This document shows, piece after piece, positions 17,326 through 26,484 of a stretch of DNA of 64,000 nucleotides; position 1 is the stretch's first letter; each line of letters opens with the position of its first letter. A program made the translations under genes and the position numbers. The notes below the pieces were generated by a model. The model was given only the letters and a program-made list of their open reading frames with translations, was not told the origin of the DNA and made no database searches. The stretch lies in NCBI RefSeq assembly GCF_014200605.1, contig NZ_JACHCE010000010.1, positions 1 through 64,000 of the forward strand, read 5' to 3'. The stretch comes from Pedobacter cryoconitis. Its GTDB lineage: Bacteria; Bacteroidota; Bacteroidia; Sphingobacteriales; Sphingobacteriaceae.

Positions 17326-18882
17326 TTATTTCAATATCCACATGAGCTGGTTATTATCATCGCTCCCATTATACTGACTGGAAATCGCTGCATTTACATT
17401 TGCAGAATTATAGTCGAGTTCTGCTGATGGATAAAACCACCGCACAGGAAAATTAGAAGACGGAATATTCAAACTTGTAGAAGCATTCAGCTTGAAGACC
17501 GGATATCCGGTCCTTCTGTTTTCAAACCAGGAGATAAATTTACTGCCCTGTAAAAAGTTAGCCAGATACTTTTGCGTAATAATCTGTGCAATTTGTTGCT
17601 CATTTGAACCACTTAAAGCAACGCTCGCCGAAGCTGGGTATGCACCAATATAAGCATCATCCATTTTCATGTTATGATGATATTCTGCCAGATCAGGTGT
17701 ATTAGAAGCAATAAATTTCATAGAACCGGTAATTCCTGCGGCATAATAAGTCTGAGCAGAGGTTCCTCCTATCCAGCCTCTCACAGTAGCTTCTGCTAAA
17801 ACAAACTGCAAATCCCAATAGCTGAAAACACTTACAGGTTCAGCATTTACCAACTGAACATATCTGTTATTTAAATCAGAATAATCTTTACTTCCCCTTG
17901 TTGTTTGTAAGGTGGTAAAAGCATTTGAAGGCTCTACGCCTACATAGGCATTGTAATCTGACTGATCTGCACCAGCAGTAATTTTCACTGGTGAAGGCTT
18001 GGCAAAATAAAATAACCTTTTATCATTTAATGTCTTCAAAGGATCGATAAGCACGTTTGTTAACATCGTGTAATTTGACTTTACAAATGAATTTCCTGAT
18101 CCCGCAGGCACATCAGACCAGGGATAATTCTGTCCAGCCATTGAAGTATAAGCTAAAGCAAAATTATCTTTATAATCACGCAGCAGCGGACGGTTAGCTA
18201 CAATATCTTTGAAACGTTCAATCACTTTTAGATCTGCATCCCCTGTCTTTTTATACAAATTCAGCAGTACATGCAATTCAAAACTATTGGCCAGTCTGCG
18301 CCAGTTGTCGGCCTTTCCACCGTATATCGGATCACCGCCAAAGTTTTCACCAGCTGCCAACAGTTCATTTGCCTGATCCAACTCTTTCAATATCCCTAAG
18401 AAAACTGCTTTTTGCGTATCATATTTTGGCTGTAAAATCCGATCAGACTCCCCTCTGTTTGCCTCAGAATATGGCATATCACCAACTTGCATCGTACTGA
18501 TAAAAAACTGGTATGCGCTGATAAAATGGCCTAATCCTTCATAAGACTTTTTTAAACCATCTGTGGTTGCATATTTAATCATTGGCGGAATATTTCTTAA
18601 AACCTTAACGGAATCAAAATCTGCTCTGCCTAATTTGTTGTATTGAAACCCCTCCTGCCCCTCGCCCCAGGTCAGATATTTGCCCAGTAAAAATGGCTGC
18701 ATAAAACTTTTCTGTGTGCTGATTGAATTTCGGGTAATATTCAAAATCAACGTTGTCGCCAGCATCGACGAGTTCACTTGCGTTGTCGCATTCGGATTAG
18801 TGTTAATCTCTTCATACTTCTGACAACCACCTATCACAACTGCTAAACCGGATAACACTAAAATATATTTTAAAATCTTCAT
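17326..18882 (-). CDS. SusD/RagB-like surface lipoprotein
   Basis: A 518-aa lipoprotein with lipobox VIGGC (Cys20) and SusD-family features: EEINTNPNATT after the Cys, and helix-rich TPR-like segments such as FISAYQFFISTMQVGDMPYSEA and LRNIPP. SusD proteins bind the substrate on the cell surface and form a lid over the SusC channel. I use the ATG at 18882 because the frame from 18909 adds residues before an otherwise standard signal peptide. It lies 27 nt after the SusC stop and is followed by a terminator. The substrate cannot be told from sequence; no glycosidase is nearby. Confidence 0.9.
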   Translation of the reverse strand: MKILKYILVLSGLAVVIGGCQKYEEINTNPNATTQVNSSMLATTLILNITRNSISTQKSFMQPFLLGKYLTWGEGQEGFQYNKLGRADFDSVKVLRNIPPMIKYATTDGLKKSYEGLGHFISAYQFFISTMQVGDMPYSEANRGESDRILQPKYDTQKAVFLGILKELDQANELLAAGENFGGDPIYGGKADNWRRLANSFELHVLLNLYKKTGDADLKVIERFKDIVANRPLLRDYKDNFALAYTSMAGQNYPWSDVPAGSGNSFVKSNYTMLTNVLIDPLKTLNDKRLFYFAKPSPVKITAGADQSDYNAYVGVEPSNAFTTLQTTRGSKDYSDLNNRYVQLVNAEPVSVFSYWDLQFVLAEATVRGWIGGTSAQTYYAAGITGSMKFIASNTPDLAEYHHNMKMDDAYIGAYPASASVALSGSNEQQIAQIITQKYLANFLQGSKFISWFENRRTGYPVFKLNASTSLNIPSSNFPVRWFYPSAELDYNSANVNAAISSQYNGSDDNNQLMWILK

Positions 18883-18909
18883 AATATCTTTCTTTAAAAA
18901 AAATGCCAA

Positions 18910-21900
18910 TTAAAATCCAACTCTAAGATTAAACCCAACCATACGCATCGAAGGAGAATTCAAATCTTCTTTACTGATATCCGGGTCAGAATATTTGAAT
19001 TTGGTCCACATAAACAAATTTTGCCCGGTAAGGGATAAAGAGGCCGATTTAACACCTAGTTTACCAGTAAAAGATGCAGGGACTTTGTAGCCTAAAGAAA
19101 CTTCTCTCAGTTTAATAAAAGACGCACTTTGCACACCCTTATCACCGCCCCTGAAATTTTGGGCATAATCCTGATAACCGACCTGTACATCATTTGGTGC
19201 GTACTTGCGGGTATCACTGGTAATGTTTCCATACTTATCGTAAGTAGCTACTCCGGAAACCACTTTTACCCCTTTACCTACATAATTGTTCAGGCCATTC
19301 ACTACCTGATCGTAGCGGTACTGGTTATCAGACTCCGGATTGGTACCAGAATCCCACATTTTGTCATAAATATAATTGTACATCAGACCACCAATCCTGC
19401 CATCTATATTTATACCCAGCATCCAGTTTTTATAGCTGAAGTTATTGATAAAGCCAAAACTGAAATCGGGTTCACTATATCCATATTTCTTAACATAATC
19501 ACTGTTCACGGGAATTCCATTGTTATGGATTACATTCCCTGAAGGATCTGTCAGCCAGTAATTATCTGTATAAGTATCTAAACGCTGCCCTTTTTGCACC
19601 CATTGGTTATCCTTAGAATAAATAGGGTCAAGCTGATCATAATACCTGTGCTGATTAGACCAGTTCACCATAGAATACCATTCAAAATTCCTGCTCTTTA
19701 AAACAGATCCGTCAACGGTAATCTCTAGTCCGCGGCGTGTATAAGTTTCTTTGGTATTAACCAGGGTAGTTGCAAAACCGGTAGTTGCTGCAAGTTTTGC
19801 ATTGGTCTGCTGGTTATAGTAATACTTGTTAAAATACGCGACATCAAAATGCAAACGTTTTTTAAACAGGTAACCAGCTGCCCCGATTTCCCAGGTACGC
19901 TGTGAACTTGGCAGAATATCACTGGCACCTGCCAGTTTATAAGGATAACTTGCAGAGTTTAAATTACCCCATGCAGCACTATTTGTTTTGTAAACCGTGT
20001 TAGTCTCAAAAATTCCCGCTGGTGTTTTAAATACCGCAAAAGATCCTCTTACTTTAAACAGATCAATCACTTCGGGTAATTTGGTTAGTTGTGAGATAAC
20101 CACACTTGAACCTACCGAAGGATATAAATAAGAACCTGTAGCTTTTGGCTGCGTAGAAATCCAGTCGTTACGGCCGGTAAAGTCTAAAAACACAGCATCA
20201 TTCCATCCTACCGCAGCTCTTGCATATAAACTGCTGGATTCTTTAGGTGAAAAAGATGGGGTTACCCTTGGCGGTTCTATAGAGCCGTTCAAAGAAAAAT
20301 AAGTTGGTGAGATTAACCCATTTTTAGTGACAGCATATAAACCCTCATCTTCTTTATGGAAAAAGTTACCTCCTGCCAGTGTTTCAAAAGAGAATTTGTT
20401 CACTCTTTTATTATAAGATAAGATCAGGTCATTACTTGTACTATATCCTTTGGTATTATTGATACTATACATCCCTTTAGCATCCCATCCCCCGCGGGTA
20501 GAGTAAATATTAGCTGTCGGATTACGCATGGTTTCCCGGTTACTGTAATTGTCATAACCCAGGCGAAGCATTAAATTCAGATCTGGCGTGATTTTGTAAT
20601 TCGCAGTCACACTGGCATTCACCGTATTTTCCTGAATGGCATCCAGTTTTTCATTCGCAATCAGGTAAGGATTGTCATACCAGTTGGTGTACATCCAGTT
20701 TTGTGTCTGATTGGGTACTTTCCAGTAATCTTTATAATCTCTGATATCATATTCAGTACCCGTCCACATGACAAGCTGATACAAATATCCCTGGTTCTGA
20801 TAACCGCCCCCCCAAACCTGCGGAGCTGTACGGCGGCTTAAACCAAAATGACTTTCTATTTTAAATTTGTCATTAATCCTGATTTCGCCACCAGAGGTCA
20901 GGTTAATCATGTTCAGTGTCTGGTTAGGAAACTGGCCTTTATTATAAACATGGTTCAAACCAATTTTAAAACTTCCGTTTTCACCGGTTTGTGCAATGGT
21001 AATATTATTGTTGGCAATGATACCTGTACTGGTAAAATTCTTTAGGTTATCTTTCCCTACAGAACGCAGGGGCATATTATCTTCAAATTGTTTAGTTACC
21101 GGGTTCCAGTCTCTTCCTGTTTTACCAATATCCAGCTTTGGTCCCCAAACATAATCGTTATTTAAGTTTCCATTATCACCACGTGCATAAGAACTTTGAA
21201 CCTTAGGGATAGCTAAATAACCTAATTGAAACATGGTATTGCTGTTCACATCCACAGAGAATCCCTTTCCTGCTGCCCCTTTTTTAGTGGTGATCAGATA
21301 AACGCCTCCTTTGGCCCTTGCCCCGTATAAAGCAGATGCAGTCGGGCCTTTCAGAATATCTATACTCTCGATATCATCAGTAGGGATATCTCTAAGTGTA
21401 AGATTATCGTAATCAACCCCGTCAACCACTAAAATAGCGGGTTCACCTCTCAGTTCCAGGATCGGTTTACCGTTAAATTCAGTAGAATTTTTCACCACTA
21501 AACCTGCTACCCTACCCGTTAAAGAAGTTCCTACATCTACCCCTTTGACTGTTTGAAGTTCTTTACCAGAGACCTTTTGTACCGCATAACCCAGAGATTT
21601 TTCTGAACGTTTGATCCCTAAAGCAGTTACAACTACTTCTGTCAGTTTGTTTTCTTCGGCCTTAAGTGAAATGATATACTTTTTTTCGGTTCCCACGGTA
21701 ATCTCCTGTGCGCTATAACCAATAAAAGAAATAACCAGCGTTGCTCCCTGTGGGGCATTCAAACTGAAATCACCATTACGGTCAGTTACCACCCCTGTTT
21801 TTGTGCCTTTGATCAAAACACTTGCCCCAATAACCGGCAGACCACCAGCATCCAGAACTGTACCTTTTACTGGCTCTGAGGCTATATTTCCGACAACTGG

Positions 21901-22272
21901 AATCTTCTTTTTGAGGACAATGTTTTTTTCAAAAACCTTATAGATTAAAGGTTGATTTTTAAGACATAAATCCAGAACCTGTTCAATAGAACCCTGATTA
22001 ATATCGATAGAAATCTTAGCTGTCCCCTGAAGTTCCAGATTATCATACAAGAACAGATAATCACTTTGTTTTTCTATCGCTTTTAACACTGTTTCTATGG
22101 AAACATTTTTTTGTCTGATTGTTATTTTCTGGCTGTATACACTGGCGTGAACCTGCATCAGCCCTGCGAATAACAGGATTACAAATAGTTTCATCACTAA
22201 TAAAAATTGAGAAGATTTAAACTGTATTCGTGGTACAGTCGTAAAGAATGCACGAAAATTCATAAATTGCAT
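18910..22272 (-). CDS. SusC/RagA TonB-linked outer-membrane transporter with STN domain
   Basis: A 1120-aa transporter: signal region (about 1-45), an STN secretin/TonB N-terminal domain (about 47-115, ITIRQKNVSIETVLKAI), a carboxypeptidase-regulatory-like domain (about 135-215), a plug (about 220-330, with GVYLITTKKG), and a beta-barrel to the C-terminus. The STN domain is the signalling extension that contacts FecR-type anti-sigma factors, matching the FecR and ECF genes just upstream. An alternative start at codon 4 (22263) is equally plausible. Together with the SusD gene it forms the transport module regulated by that surface-signalling system. Confidence 0.92.
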   Translation of the reverse strand: MQFMNFRAFFTTVPRIQFKSSQFLLVMKLFVILLFAGLMQVHASVYSQKITIRQKNVSIETVLKAIEKQSDYLFLYDNLELQGTAKISIDINQGSIEQVLDLCLKNQPLIYKVFEKNIVLKKKIPVVGNIASEPVKGTVLDAGGLPVIGASVLIKGTKTGVVTDRNGDFSLNAPQGATLVISFIGYSAQEITVGTEKKYIISLKAEENKLTEVVVTALGIKRSEKSLGYAVQKVSGKELQTVKGVDVGTSLTGRVAGLVVKNSTEFNGKPILELRGEPAILVVDGVDYDNLTLRDIPTDDIESIDILKGPTASALYGARAKGGVYLITTKKGAAGKGFSVDVNSNTMFQLGYLAIPKVQSSYARGDNGNLNNDYVWGPKLDIGKTGRDWNPVTKQFEDNMPLRSVGKDNLKNFTSTGIIANNNITIAQTGENGSFKIGLNHVYNKGQFPNQTLNMINLTSGGEIRINDKFKIESHFGLSRRTAPQVWGGGYQNQGYLYQLVMWTGTEYDIRDYKDYWKVPNQTQNWMYTNWYDNPYLIANEKLDAIQENTVNASVTANYKITPDLNLMLRLGYDNYSNRETMRNPTANIYSTRGGWDAKGMYSINNTKGYSTSNDLILSYNKRVNKFSFETLAGGNFFHKEDEGLYAVTKNGLISPTYFSLNGSIEPPRVTPSFSPKESSSLYARAAVGWNDAVFLDFTGRNDWISTQPKATGSYLYPSVGSSVVISQLTKLPEVIDLFKVRGSFAVFKTPAGIFETNTVYKTNSAAWGNLNSASYPYKLAGASDILPSSQRTWEIGAAGYLFKKRLHFDVAYFNKYYYNQQTNAKLAATTGFATTLVNTKETYTRRGLEITVDGSVLKSRNFEWYSMVNWSNQHRYYDQLDPIYSKDNQWVQKGQRLDTYTDNYWLTDPSGNVIHNNGIPVNSDYVKKYGYSEPDFSFGFINNFSYKNWMLGINIDGRIGGLMYNYIYDKMWDSGTNPESDNQYRYDQVVNGLNNYVGKGVKVVSGVATYDKYGNITSDTRKYAPNDVQVGYQDYAQNFRGGDKGVQSASFIKLREVSLGYKVPASFTGKLGVKSASLSLTGQNLFMWTKFKYSDPDISKEDLNSPSMRMVGFNLRVGF

Positions 22273-22356
22273 TGGGTTTTTAAAACATTATTGCTTAGAT
22301 AATTTTTATTCCGGATCCAGGACTTTGTCCTTAAGGAGTTTTAACCCATATACTAT

Positions 22357-22383
22357 AGCGGGGTTGGTTCGAACAATCCCGCT
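22357..22383 (+). terminator. Hairpin with T run on the plus strand, upstream of SusC
   Basis: AGCGGGGTTG (22357-22366) pairs with CAATCCCGCT (22374-22383) with one G-T pair; the loop contains TTCGAA. Six Ts follow on the plus strand only. It lies between the FecR and SusC genes, both on the minus strand, so as a terminator it would stop antisense transcription; as RNA on the minus strand it would be a leader hairpin. Confidence 0.45.
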
Positions 22384-22477
22384 TTTTTATTGGTTAACCG
22401 TTTTAACAGAAGGCTGAGTTAGTACTGTTACATAGACATGGCTTTAAAGGTTTATAATTATTTGAGAGACAATTTTT

Positions 22478-23632
22478 TTAGCGCTCACTTACAATAATTT
22501 TATTGTTTTCGACACGGCAGTGGATGCCAGAATAAGAAAGCATTTCAATCAGTGTTTTCACGTTAACGGTTCTTGGGATCTTACCAGAATATTCTTTTCT
22601 TGGAATTTCACCCTGGTACAACACATCTGTTGCATACCATCTTGAAATTTGACGCATCAGTGAATGGAGATCTGATTTCTCAAATTGGAAATAACCGTTT
22701 TTCCAGGCAATTACGCTTTCCGGGTTTTCTATATCCCGAATCCGGATCAGACTGGAAGAAGCTGCTGTTCTGGCCTGCTGCCCAGGTCTTAATAGTGATT
22801 TCTCTATTCCTTTGCTTATTTCTACTGAACCTTCGAGCAAGGTAGTATGCTGATAATTTTCATCTTCATAAGCCATGATATTGAAATGTGTACCTAAAAC
22901 CCTGATCTCGGTTTGCCCGGTTTTCACAAAAAAAGCTTTTGACTTATCTTTTGCTACTTCAAAATAAGCTTCTCCCTGAAGAGATACCCGGCGGCTGTCC
23001 CCAGGAAATGCAGTAGGAAAAGTTAAAGAAGAATTGGCATTGAGCCAGATTTTTGTACCATCGGCCAGCAGCAGCTGATATTGTCCGCCGCGTGGCGTAG
23101 AGATTGTATTGTATTTTGCGGCAGTATGGCTATCGCCGGTAATTTTATAGATTAACCCGCCATTTGCTGCTTTGGTTACCACAACACCTGCCTGCTCTGC
23201 AAGCTTTCCTTTACCTGCGTCAGATAAACTGATCTTACTGCCGTCCGCTAAAGTTAATATCGCTTTGTTGGAACCCGGAGCAATCGTATGGTTTGCTGCA
23301 GCATGGACCATTTCTGCAGGCTGAGGTGTATTTGAACCTGTTGCCTTATTAAAATATAGTAAACCAATATTAAATAATACACAGAGAATTGCAGCTGCAG
23401 CAATCCAGGGATATAGTTTTCTGAACTTAGAAACCTGAACAGGAGCTGGCTGATCAATACTGATCTGTTCTTTCACCCTGCTGTACAGCTGATCTTTAAG
23501 ATTGGTTTCTTCTGATATAAGATCAGCTCCATAGAGCTTTTCATACCACTGCTCTACCCATGCTCTTTCCTGATCGGTTGCTGTATTATTATTGTATCTG
23601 GCAAGGAGTGCCCTGAATTGTTCGGTATCCAA
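22478..23632 (-). CDS. FecR-type anti-sigma factor with DUF4974 domain
   Basis: A 384-aa inner-membrane regulator. A cytoplasmic N-terminal segment (1-85, RYNNNTATDQERAWVEQWYE) that would bind the sigma factor is followed by one TM (about 88-108), a periplasmic FecR domain (about 180-275, STPRGGQYQLLLADGTKIWLN and GEAYFEVAKD) and a C-terminal DUF4974 domain (about 310-380, ALGTHFNI upstream and YSGKIPR within). It relays the signal from the STN domain of the SusC protein to the ECF sigma factor encoded 43 nt upstream. Confidence 0.93.
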   Translation of the reverse strand: MDTEQFRALLARYNNNTATDQERAWVEQWYEKLYGADLISEETNLKDQLYSRVKEQISIDQPAPVQVSKFRKLYPWIAAAAILCVLFNIGLLYFNKATGSNTPQPAEMVHAAANHTIAPGSNKAILTLADGSKISLSDAGKGKLAEQAGVVVTKAANGGLIYKITGDSHTAAKYNTISTPRGGQYQLLLADGTKIWLNANSSLTFPTAFPGDSRRVSLQGEAYFEVAKDKSKAFFVKTGQTEIRVLGTHFNIMAYEDENYQHTTLLEGSVEISKGIEKSLLRPGQQARTAASSSLIRIRDIENPESVIAWKNGYFQFEKSDLHSLMRQISRWYATDVLYQGEIPRKEYSGKIPRTVNVKTLIEMLSYSGIHCRVENNKIIVSER

Positions 23633-23675
23633 AATCTGTTCGTTTCTTATCTATCCGTTCAGAAAGAAGAAAGTA

Positions 23676-24281
23676 CTATATGGATTTAAAAAAAAATAGA
23701 AATTTAATTAGAATAATGGAAAAGCTTGCCAAATCAGGATTGTACTCCTTTAATTTCAACCTTAAGCGGTTATAGGCATTTTGTAATTGATTTTTAATAG
23801 TCTGCTCCGAAAGACCTAATTCATCGGCAATTTGCTTAACAGAAAAATTATCATCCTTTTTCAGGACATAAATTTCTTTCATTCTCGAAGGCATACGATT
23901 TACCTCATCTTCAATAATTGATTTCAGCTCTTTTTCCAAAAGCAGTTCATGGGAACAAAAATCAAAAGCAGAATCAACGGGACAAATTTGCAGGGCATGC
24001 TTTAAGCGTACTGCGTCTTTTTCAAAAATCTTAAGGATCTTGTTCCTCAAAATGCCATGTAAATAGGCAGGAATATTAAAACCTTCATTTAAGGAACCCA
24101 GATTATCCCAAAAGGCGATAAAAACTTCCTGAACAAGATCTTTTGCCACATCTTCTGATTGAACTTTACTATAGGCCTTTCTGTAAAGGGGCTGCCAGAA
24201 TTGATCAAATAGTTTTTCGAATGCTTTATTCTTATCTAAGTCAAGAAGAGAAAAAAAGTCACTTTCAAACGTTTCAGGCAT
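23676..24281 (-). CDS. ECF RNA polymerase sigma factor
   Basis: A 201-aa sigma-70 family protein. Region 2 is at about 22-88 (FDQFWQPLYRKAYSKVQSEDVAKDLVQEVFIAFWDN) and region 4 at about 125-178 (RMKEIYVLKKDDNFSVKQIADELGLSEQTIKNQLQNA). The C-terminus carries an unusual hydrophobic tail (SIILIKFLFFF) that could touch the membrane. It should direct transcription of the SusC/SusD genes when FecR releases it. A -7 box lies upstream. Confidence 0.93.
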   Translation of the reverse strand: MPETFESDFFSLLDLDKNKAFEKLFDQFWQPLYRKAYSKVQSEDVAKDLVQEVFIAFWDNLGSLNEGFNIPAYLHGILRNKILKIFEKDAVRLKHALQICPVDSAFDFCSHELLLEKELKSIIEDEVNRMPSRMKEIYVLKKDDNFSVKQIADELGLSEQTIKNQLQNAYNRLRLKLKEYNPDLASFSIILIKFLFFFKSI

Positions 24282-24316
24282 AAATCAGGTGGCTTAAAGA
24301 GGTTAATTTCAGACCG

Positions 24317-24324
24317 CAAAAGTA
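24317..24324 (-). promoter_or_regulatory. -7 box TACTTTTG of the ECF sigma gene
   Basis: TACTTTTG followed by CGG, read on the minus strand, 36 nt before the ATG at 24281. The identical TACTTTTGCGG word precedes metN. Confidence 0.5.
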
Positions 24325-24529
24325 ACATGCCGTAATTAATTGAATATTAATTTATCAATAAATCACAACTATCAGACACCGTTCATACCCTGTTCTGATT
24401 TATACCTAATATATAGATAATCAGGCATAGCTAAAAGAAGAAAGCTAAAGATTTATTCCGCAAACGTTTGTGTTCACTATTTAAGAGATGGCCAAATTCA
24501 GAAATGAGCTACCCGAAGATAAATAAGTT

Positions 24530-25516
24530 TTACACCCTTAATTTCAATAATTTATCTGCATTGCCATGCGCAATTTTTTCGATTTGCTCATCAGGAAGTT
24601 CAATTGCATTTAAAAATTCAATTCCCATTTCGTTTGTACTAAACGGATAATCGATAGAAAACATGATATTATCTACGCCAAAAGTATCTAAAGCTATTTT
24701 TAATGGCGGCTGTGTAAAGAAACCACTGGTGGTAATATGGACCTGCTGATGAAAAGTATCAGGGAGTGAACGCTGGTTAGCCCCACCATTTCCCGGTTTA
24801 AAGGCTTTTTCTGACCTAGCCATCATCATGGGCAGCATTTCTCCCATATGGCCAATAATTAAGTTTAGTTTGGGGTACTTATCAAAAACACCTGAAAAGA
24901 GCAGACGTAAAACATGCAGCGCAGTTTCCGAATGCCATCCCCAGCCATAACATGCCAGCGCTTCTGCCATGCCAGAATAATTGGGTAATCCACTATAATA
25001 AATATCAACTATTCCTTTTGGGGGCAACCCGGGATGGAGGTAAATCGGGACATCCAGCCGCTCAGCCCGTTCAAATATTGGTGCAAATTGTGGCTGATCT
25101 AAAAATTGGTCTTGTGTCAGTCCCCGGATCATAGCACCGCGAAAATGATGTTCAGTTACTGCCCTTTCTAATTCATCGGCTGCTGCAAGCGGGGCAGTCA
25201 TTGGCAAATGTGCAAAAGCTGTGAACCGATCTTCAAAACCTGTAATCCTTTCTGCGATAAGGTCATTATATGCACTGGCAAAAGCCGGGCCTGCCTGCGG
25301 ACTTAACAGATTAGCACCCGAACTATCCACAGATAATACCTGCATTGTGATCCCATTATCATCCATTGAGTTCAAACGGTCCTGAGTAATGTCTGCCAGT
25401 TTTGGAGCTATACGCTGCATGACTGCTGATTGACCAAAACTACCTAAAGCCTCTTTAGGTATCTTTTCTGCCATTTCCGGGAAGGAAATATGTTCTTCAA
25501 GTGTAACTATTCTCAT
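24530..25516 (-). CDS. Amidohydrolase-2 family decarboxylase or hydrolase
   Basis: A 328-aa TIM-barrel metalloenzyme of the ACMSD/gamma-resorcylate decarboxylase group. Metal ligands can be placed by motif: E7-x-H9 (LEEH), His161 (YLHPG), His223 (IIGHMGE) and Asp289 (SIDYPF), matching in spacing the resorcylate/dihydroxybenzoate decarboxylases. The likely reaction is non-oxidative decarboxylation of an aromatic acid, but hydrolase members exist. It is monocistronic and divergent from ribB, sharing a 216-nt regulatory gap with two operator-like palindromes. Confidence 0.85.
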   Translation of the reverse strand: MRIVTLEEHISFPEMAEKIPKEALGSFGQSAVMQRIAPKLADITQDRLNSMDDNGITMQVLSVDSSGANLLSPQAGPAFASAYNDLIAERITGFEDRFTAFAHLPMTAPLAAADELERAVTEHHFRGAMIRGLTQDQFLDQPQFAPIFERAERLDVPIYLHPGLPPKGIVDIYYSGLPNYSGMAEALACYGWGWHSETALHVLRLLFSGVFDKYPKLNLIIGHMGEMLPMMMARSEKAFKPGNGGANQRSLPDTFHQQVHITTSGFFTQPPLKIALDTFGVDNIMFSIDYPFSTNEMGIEFLNAIELPDEQIEKIAHGNADKLLKLRV

Positions 25517-25640
25517 TTAATATCGGATTATTCTTTGGCAATCATCTTCAAACCAGGGTTATGCATCAGGATGTAATACAAAGGAAGATAGTAAATATTT
25601 AGTATACGATGCATGATAAGCGGCAATCATAGCACTATTC

Positions 25641-25655
25641 ATTGTTCTAAACAAT
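25641..25655. promoter_or_regulatory. Operator-like palindrome ATTGTT-CTA-AACAAT
   Basis: A perfect 6-bp inverted repeat with 3-nt spacer, in the divergent region between the amidohydrolase and ribB genes and 14 nt before the FNR-like box. The binding protein is unknown. Confidence 0.4.
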
Positions 25656-25668
25656 AAGCTTTCATTTT

Positions 25669-25682
25669 TTGATCCAGATCAA
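25669..25682. promoter_or_regulatory. FNR-like box TTGATCCAGATCAA
   Basis: TTGAT-N4-ATCAA is an exact match to the classical FNR consensus, 50 nt before the ribB start. The Crp/Fnr regulator encoded after ribB has an E-x-x-S-R recognition helix that, in FNR, reads TTGAT. Binding here is inferred. Confidence 0.5.
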
Positions 25683-25732
25683 TGTTTTGAAGGTAAGCAG
25701 ATCTGATTTTTGCTCCAAAATAAATTACAGTT

Positions 25733-26407
25733 ATGAATAGTTATTTAACCTATTTTGGTAAAGATCATAAAGAAAGAGTGAACAAGGCAATCAGTTATCT
25801 GCAAGCAGGCAAAGGAATTTTACTGGTTGACGATGAAAACCGGGAAAATGAAGGCGACCTGATTTTTTCAGCAGAAAAGATATCTGTTAAAGATATGGCA
25901 CTCATGATCCGCTCCTGCAGTGGAATAGTCTGTTTATGCCTGACTCCTGAGAAAGCCGGTTCATTAGCATTAAATCCAATGGTAAATCACAATACAAGCC
26001 GCTATCAGACTGCATTTACAGTGTCCATTGAAGCTGCCAGCGGCGTAACCACAGGGGTATCCGCAGCAGACAGGTTACATACGATTCAAACTGCCTGCAA
26101 ACCGGGTGCACTACCAGAAGATCTGTCAAGACCCGGGCATGTATTTCCTCTAATCGCTAACAAAGCAGGTGTATTTGGCAGACGCGGACATACCGAAGGC
26201 AGTGTCGATTTGATGCAGCTTGCCGGAATGAGCCCTGCTGCTGTACTCTGCGAATTAACTAATGAAGACGGCACCATGTCCCGCCTGAGGGAAATTAGTG
26301 AATTTGCTATTTGCCATGCATTCACTGTAGTTTCAATTGAAGACATCGCTCAGTACCGTAAACATCTGGAAGAATTACAGCCTCAGGAACAAGCTGTTTT
26401 AAACTAA
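25733..26407 (+). CDS. ribB: 3,4-dihydroxy-2-butanone 4-phosphate synthase
   Basis: A 224-aa enzyme converting ribulose 5-phosphate to the four-carbon riboflavin precursor plus formate. Family motifs: VDDENRENEGDL (32-43, metal and substrate acidic residues), TTGVSAADR, SRPGHVFPL and RRGHTEGSVDLMQLAG. Bacteroidota usually carry a RibBA fusion with GTP cyclohydrolase II; this is RibB alone, so it may be a second, separately regulated copy. No FMN riboswitch precedes it; instead two palindromes lie upstream. The Crp/Fnr gene follows 77 nt later. Confidence 0.93.
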   Translation: MNSYLTYFGKDHKERVNKAISYLQAGKGILLVDDENRENEGDLIFSAEKISVKDMALMIRSCSGIVCLCLTPEKAGSLALNPMVNHNTSRYQTAFTVSIEAASGVTTGVSAADRLHTIQTACKPGALPEDLSRPGHVFPLIANKAGVFGRRGHTEGSVDLMQLAGMSPAAVLCELTNEDGTMSRLREISEFAICHAFTVVSIEDIAQYRKHLEELQPQEQAVLN

Positions 26408-26484
26408 CCACTTTAAAGAAGATGGAGAATTCGACTTAAATAGGATTAATTTGCGACTTTTGGAGGTATATCTAATTCATAACG

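Noticed and set aside
19129..19542. 137-aa frame opposite the first SusC gene
   Set aside because: Antisense to conserved beta-barrel sequence with intact coding signal on the other strand.
25517..25732. FMN riboswitch before ribB
   Set aside because: The conserved RFN core AGGGTGAAGTTTCC and its paired stems are absent; only palindromes fit the sequence.
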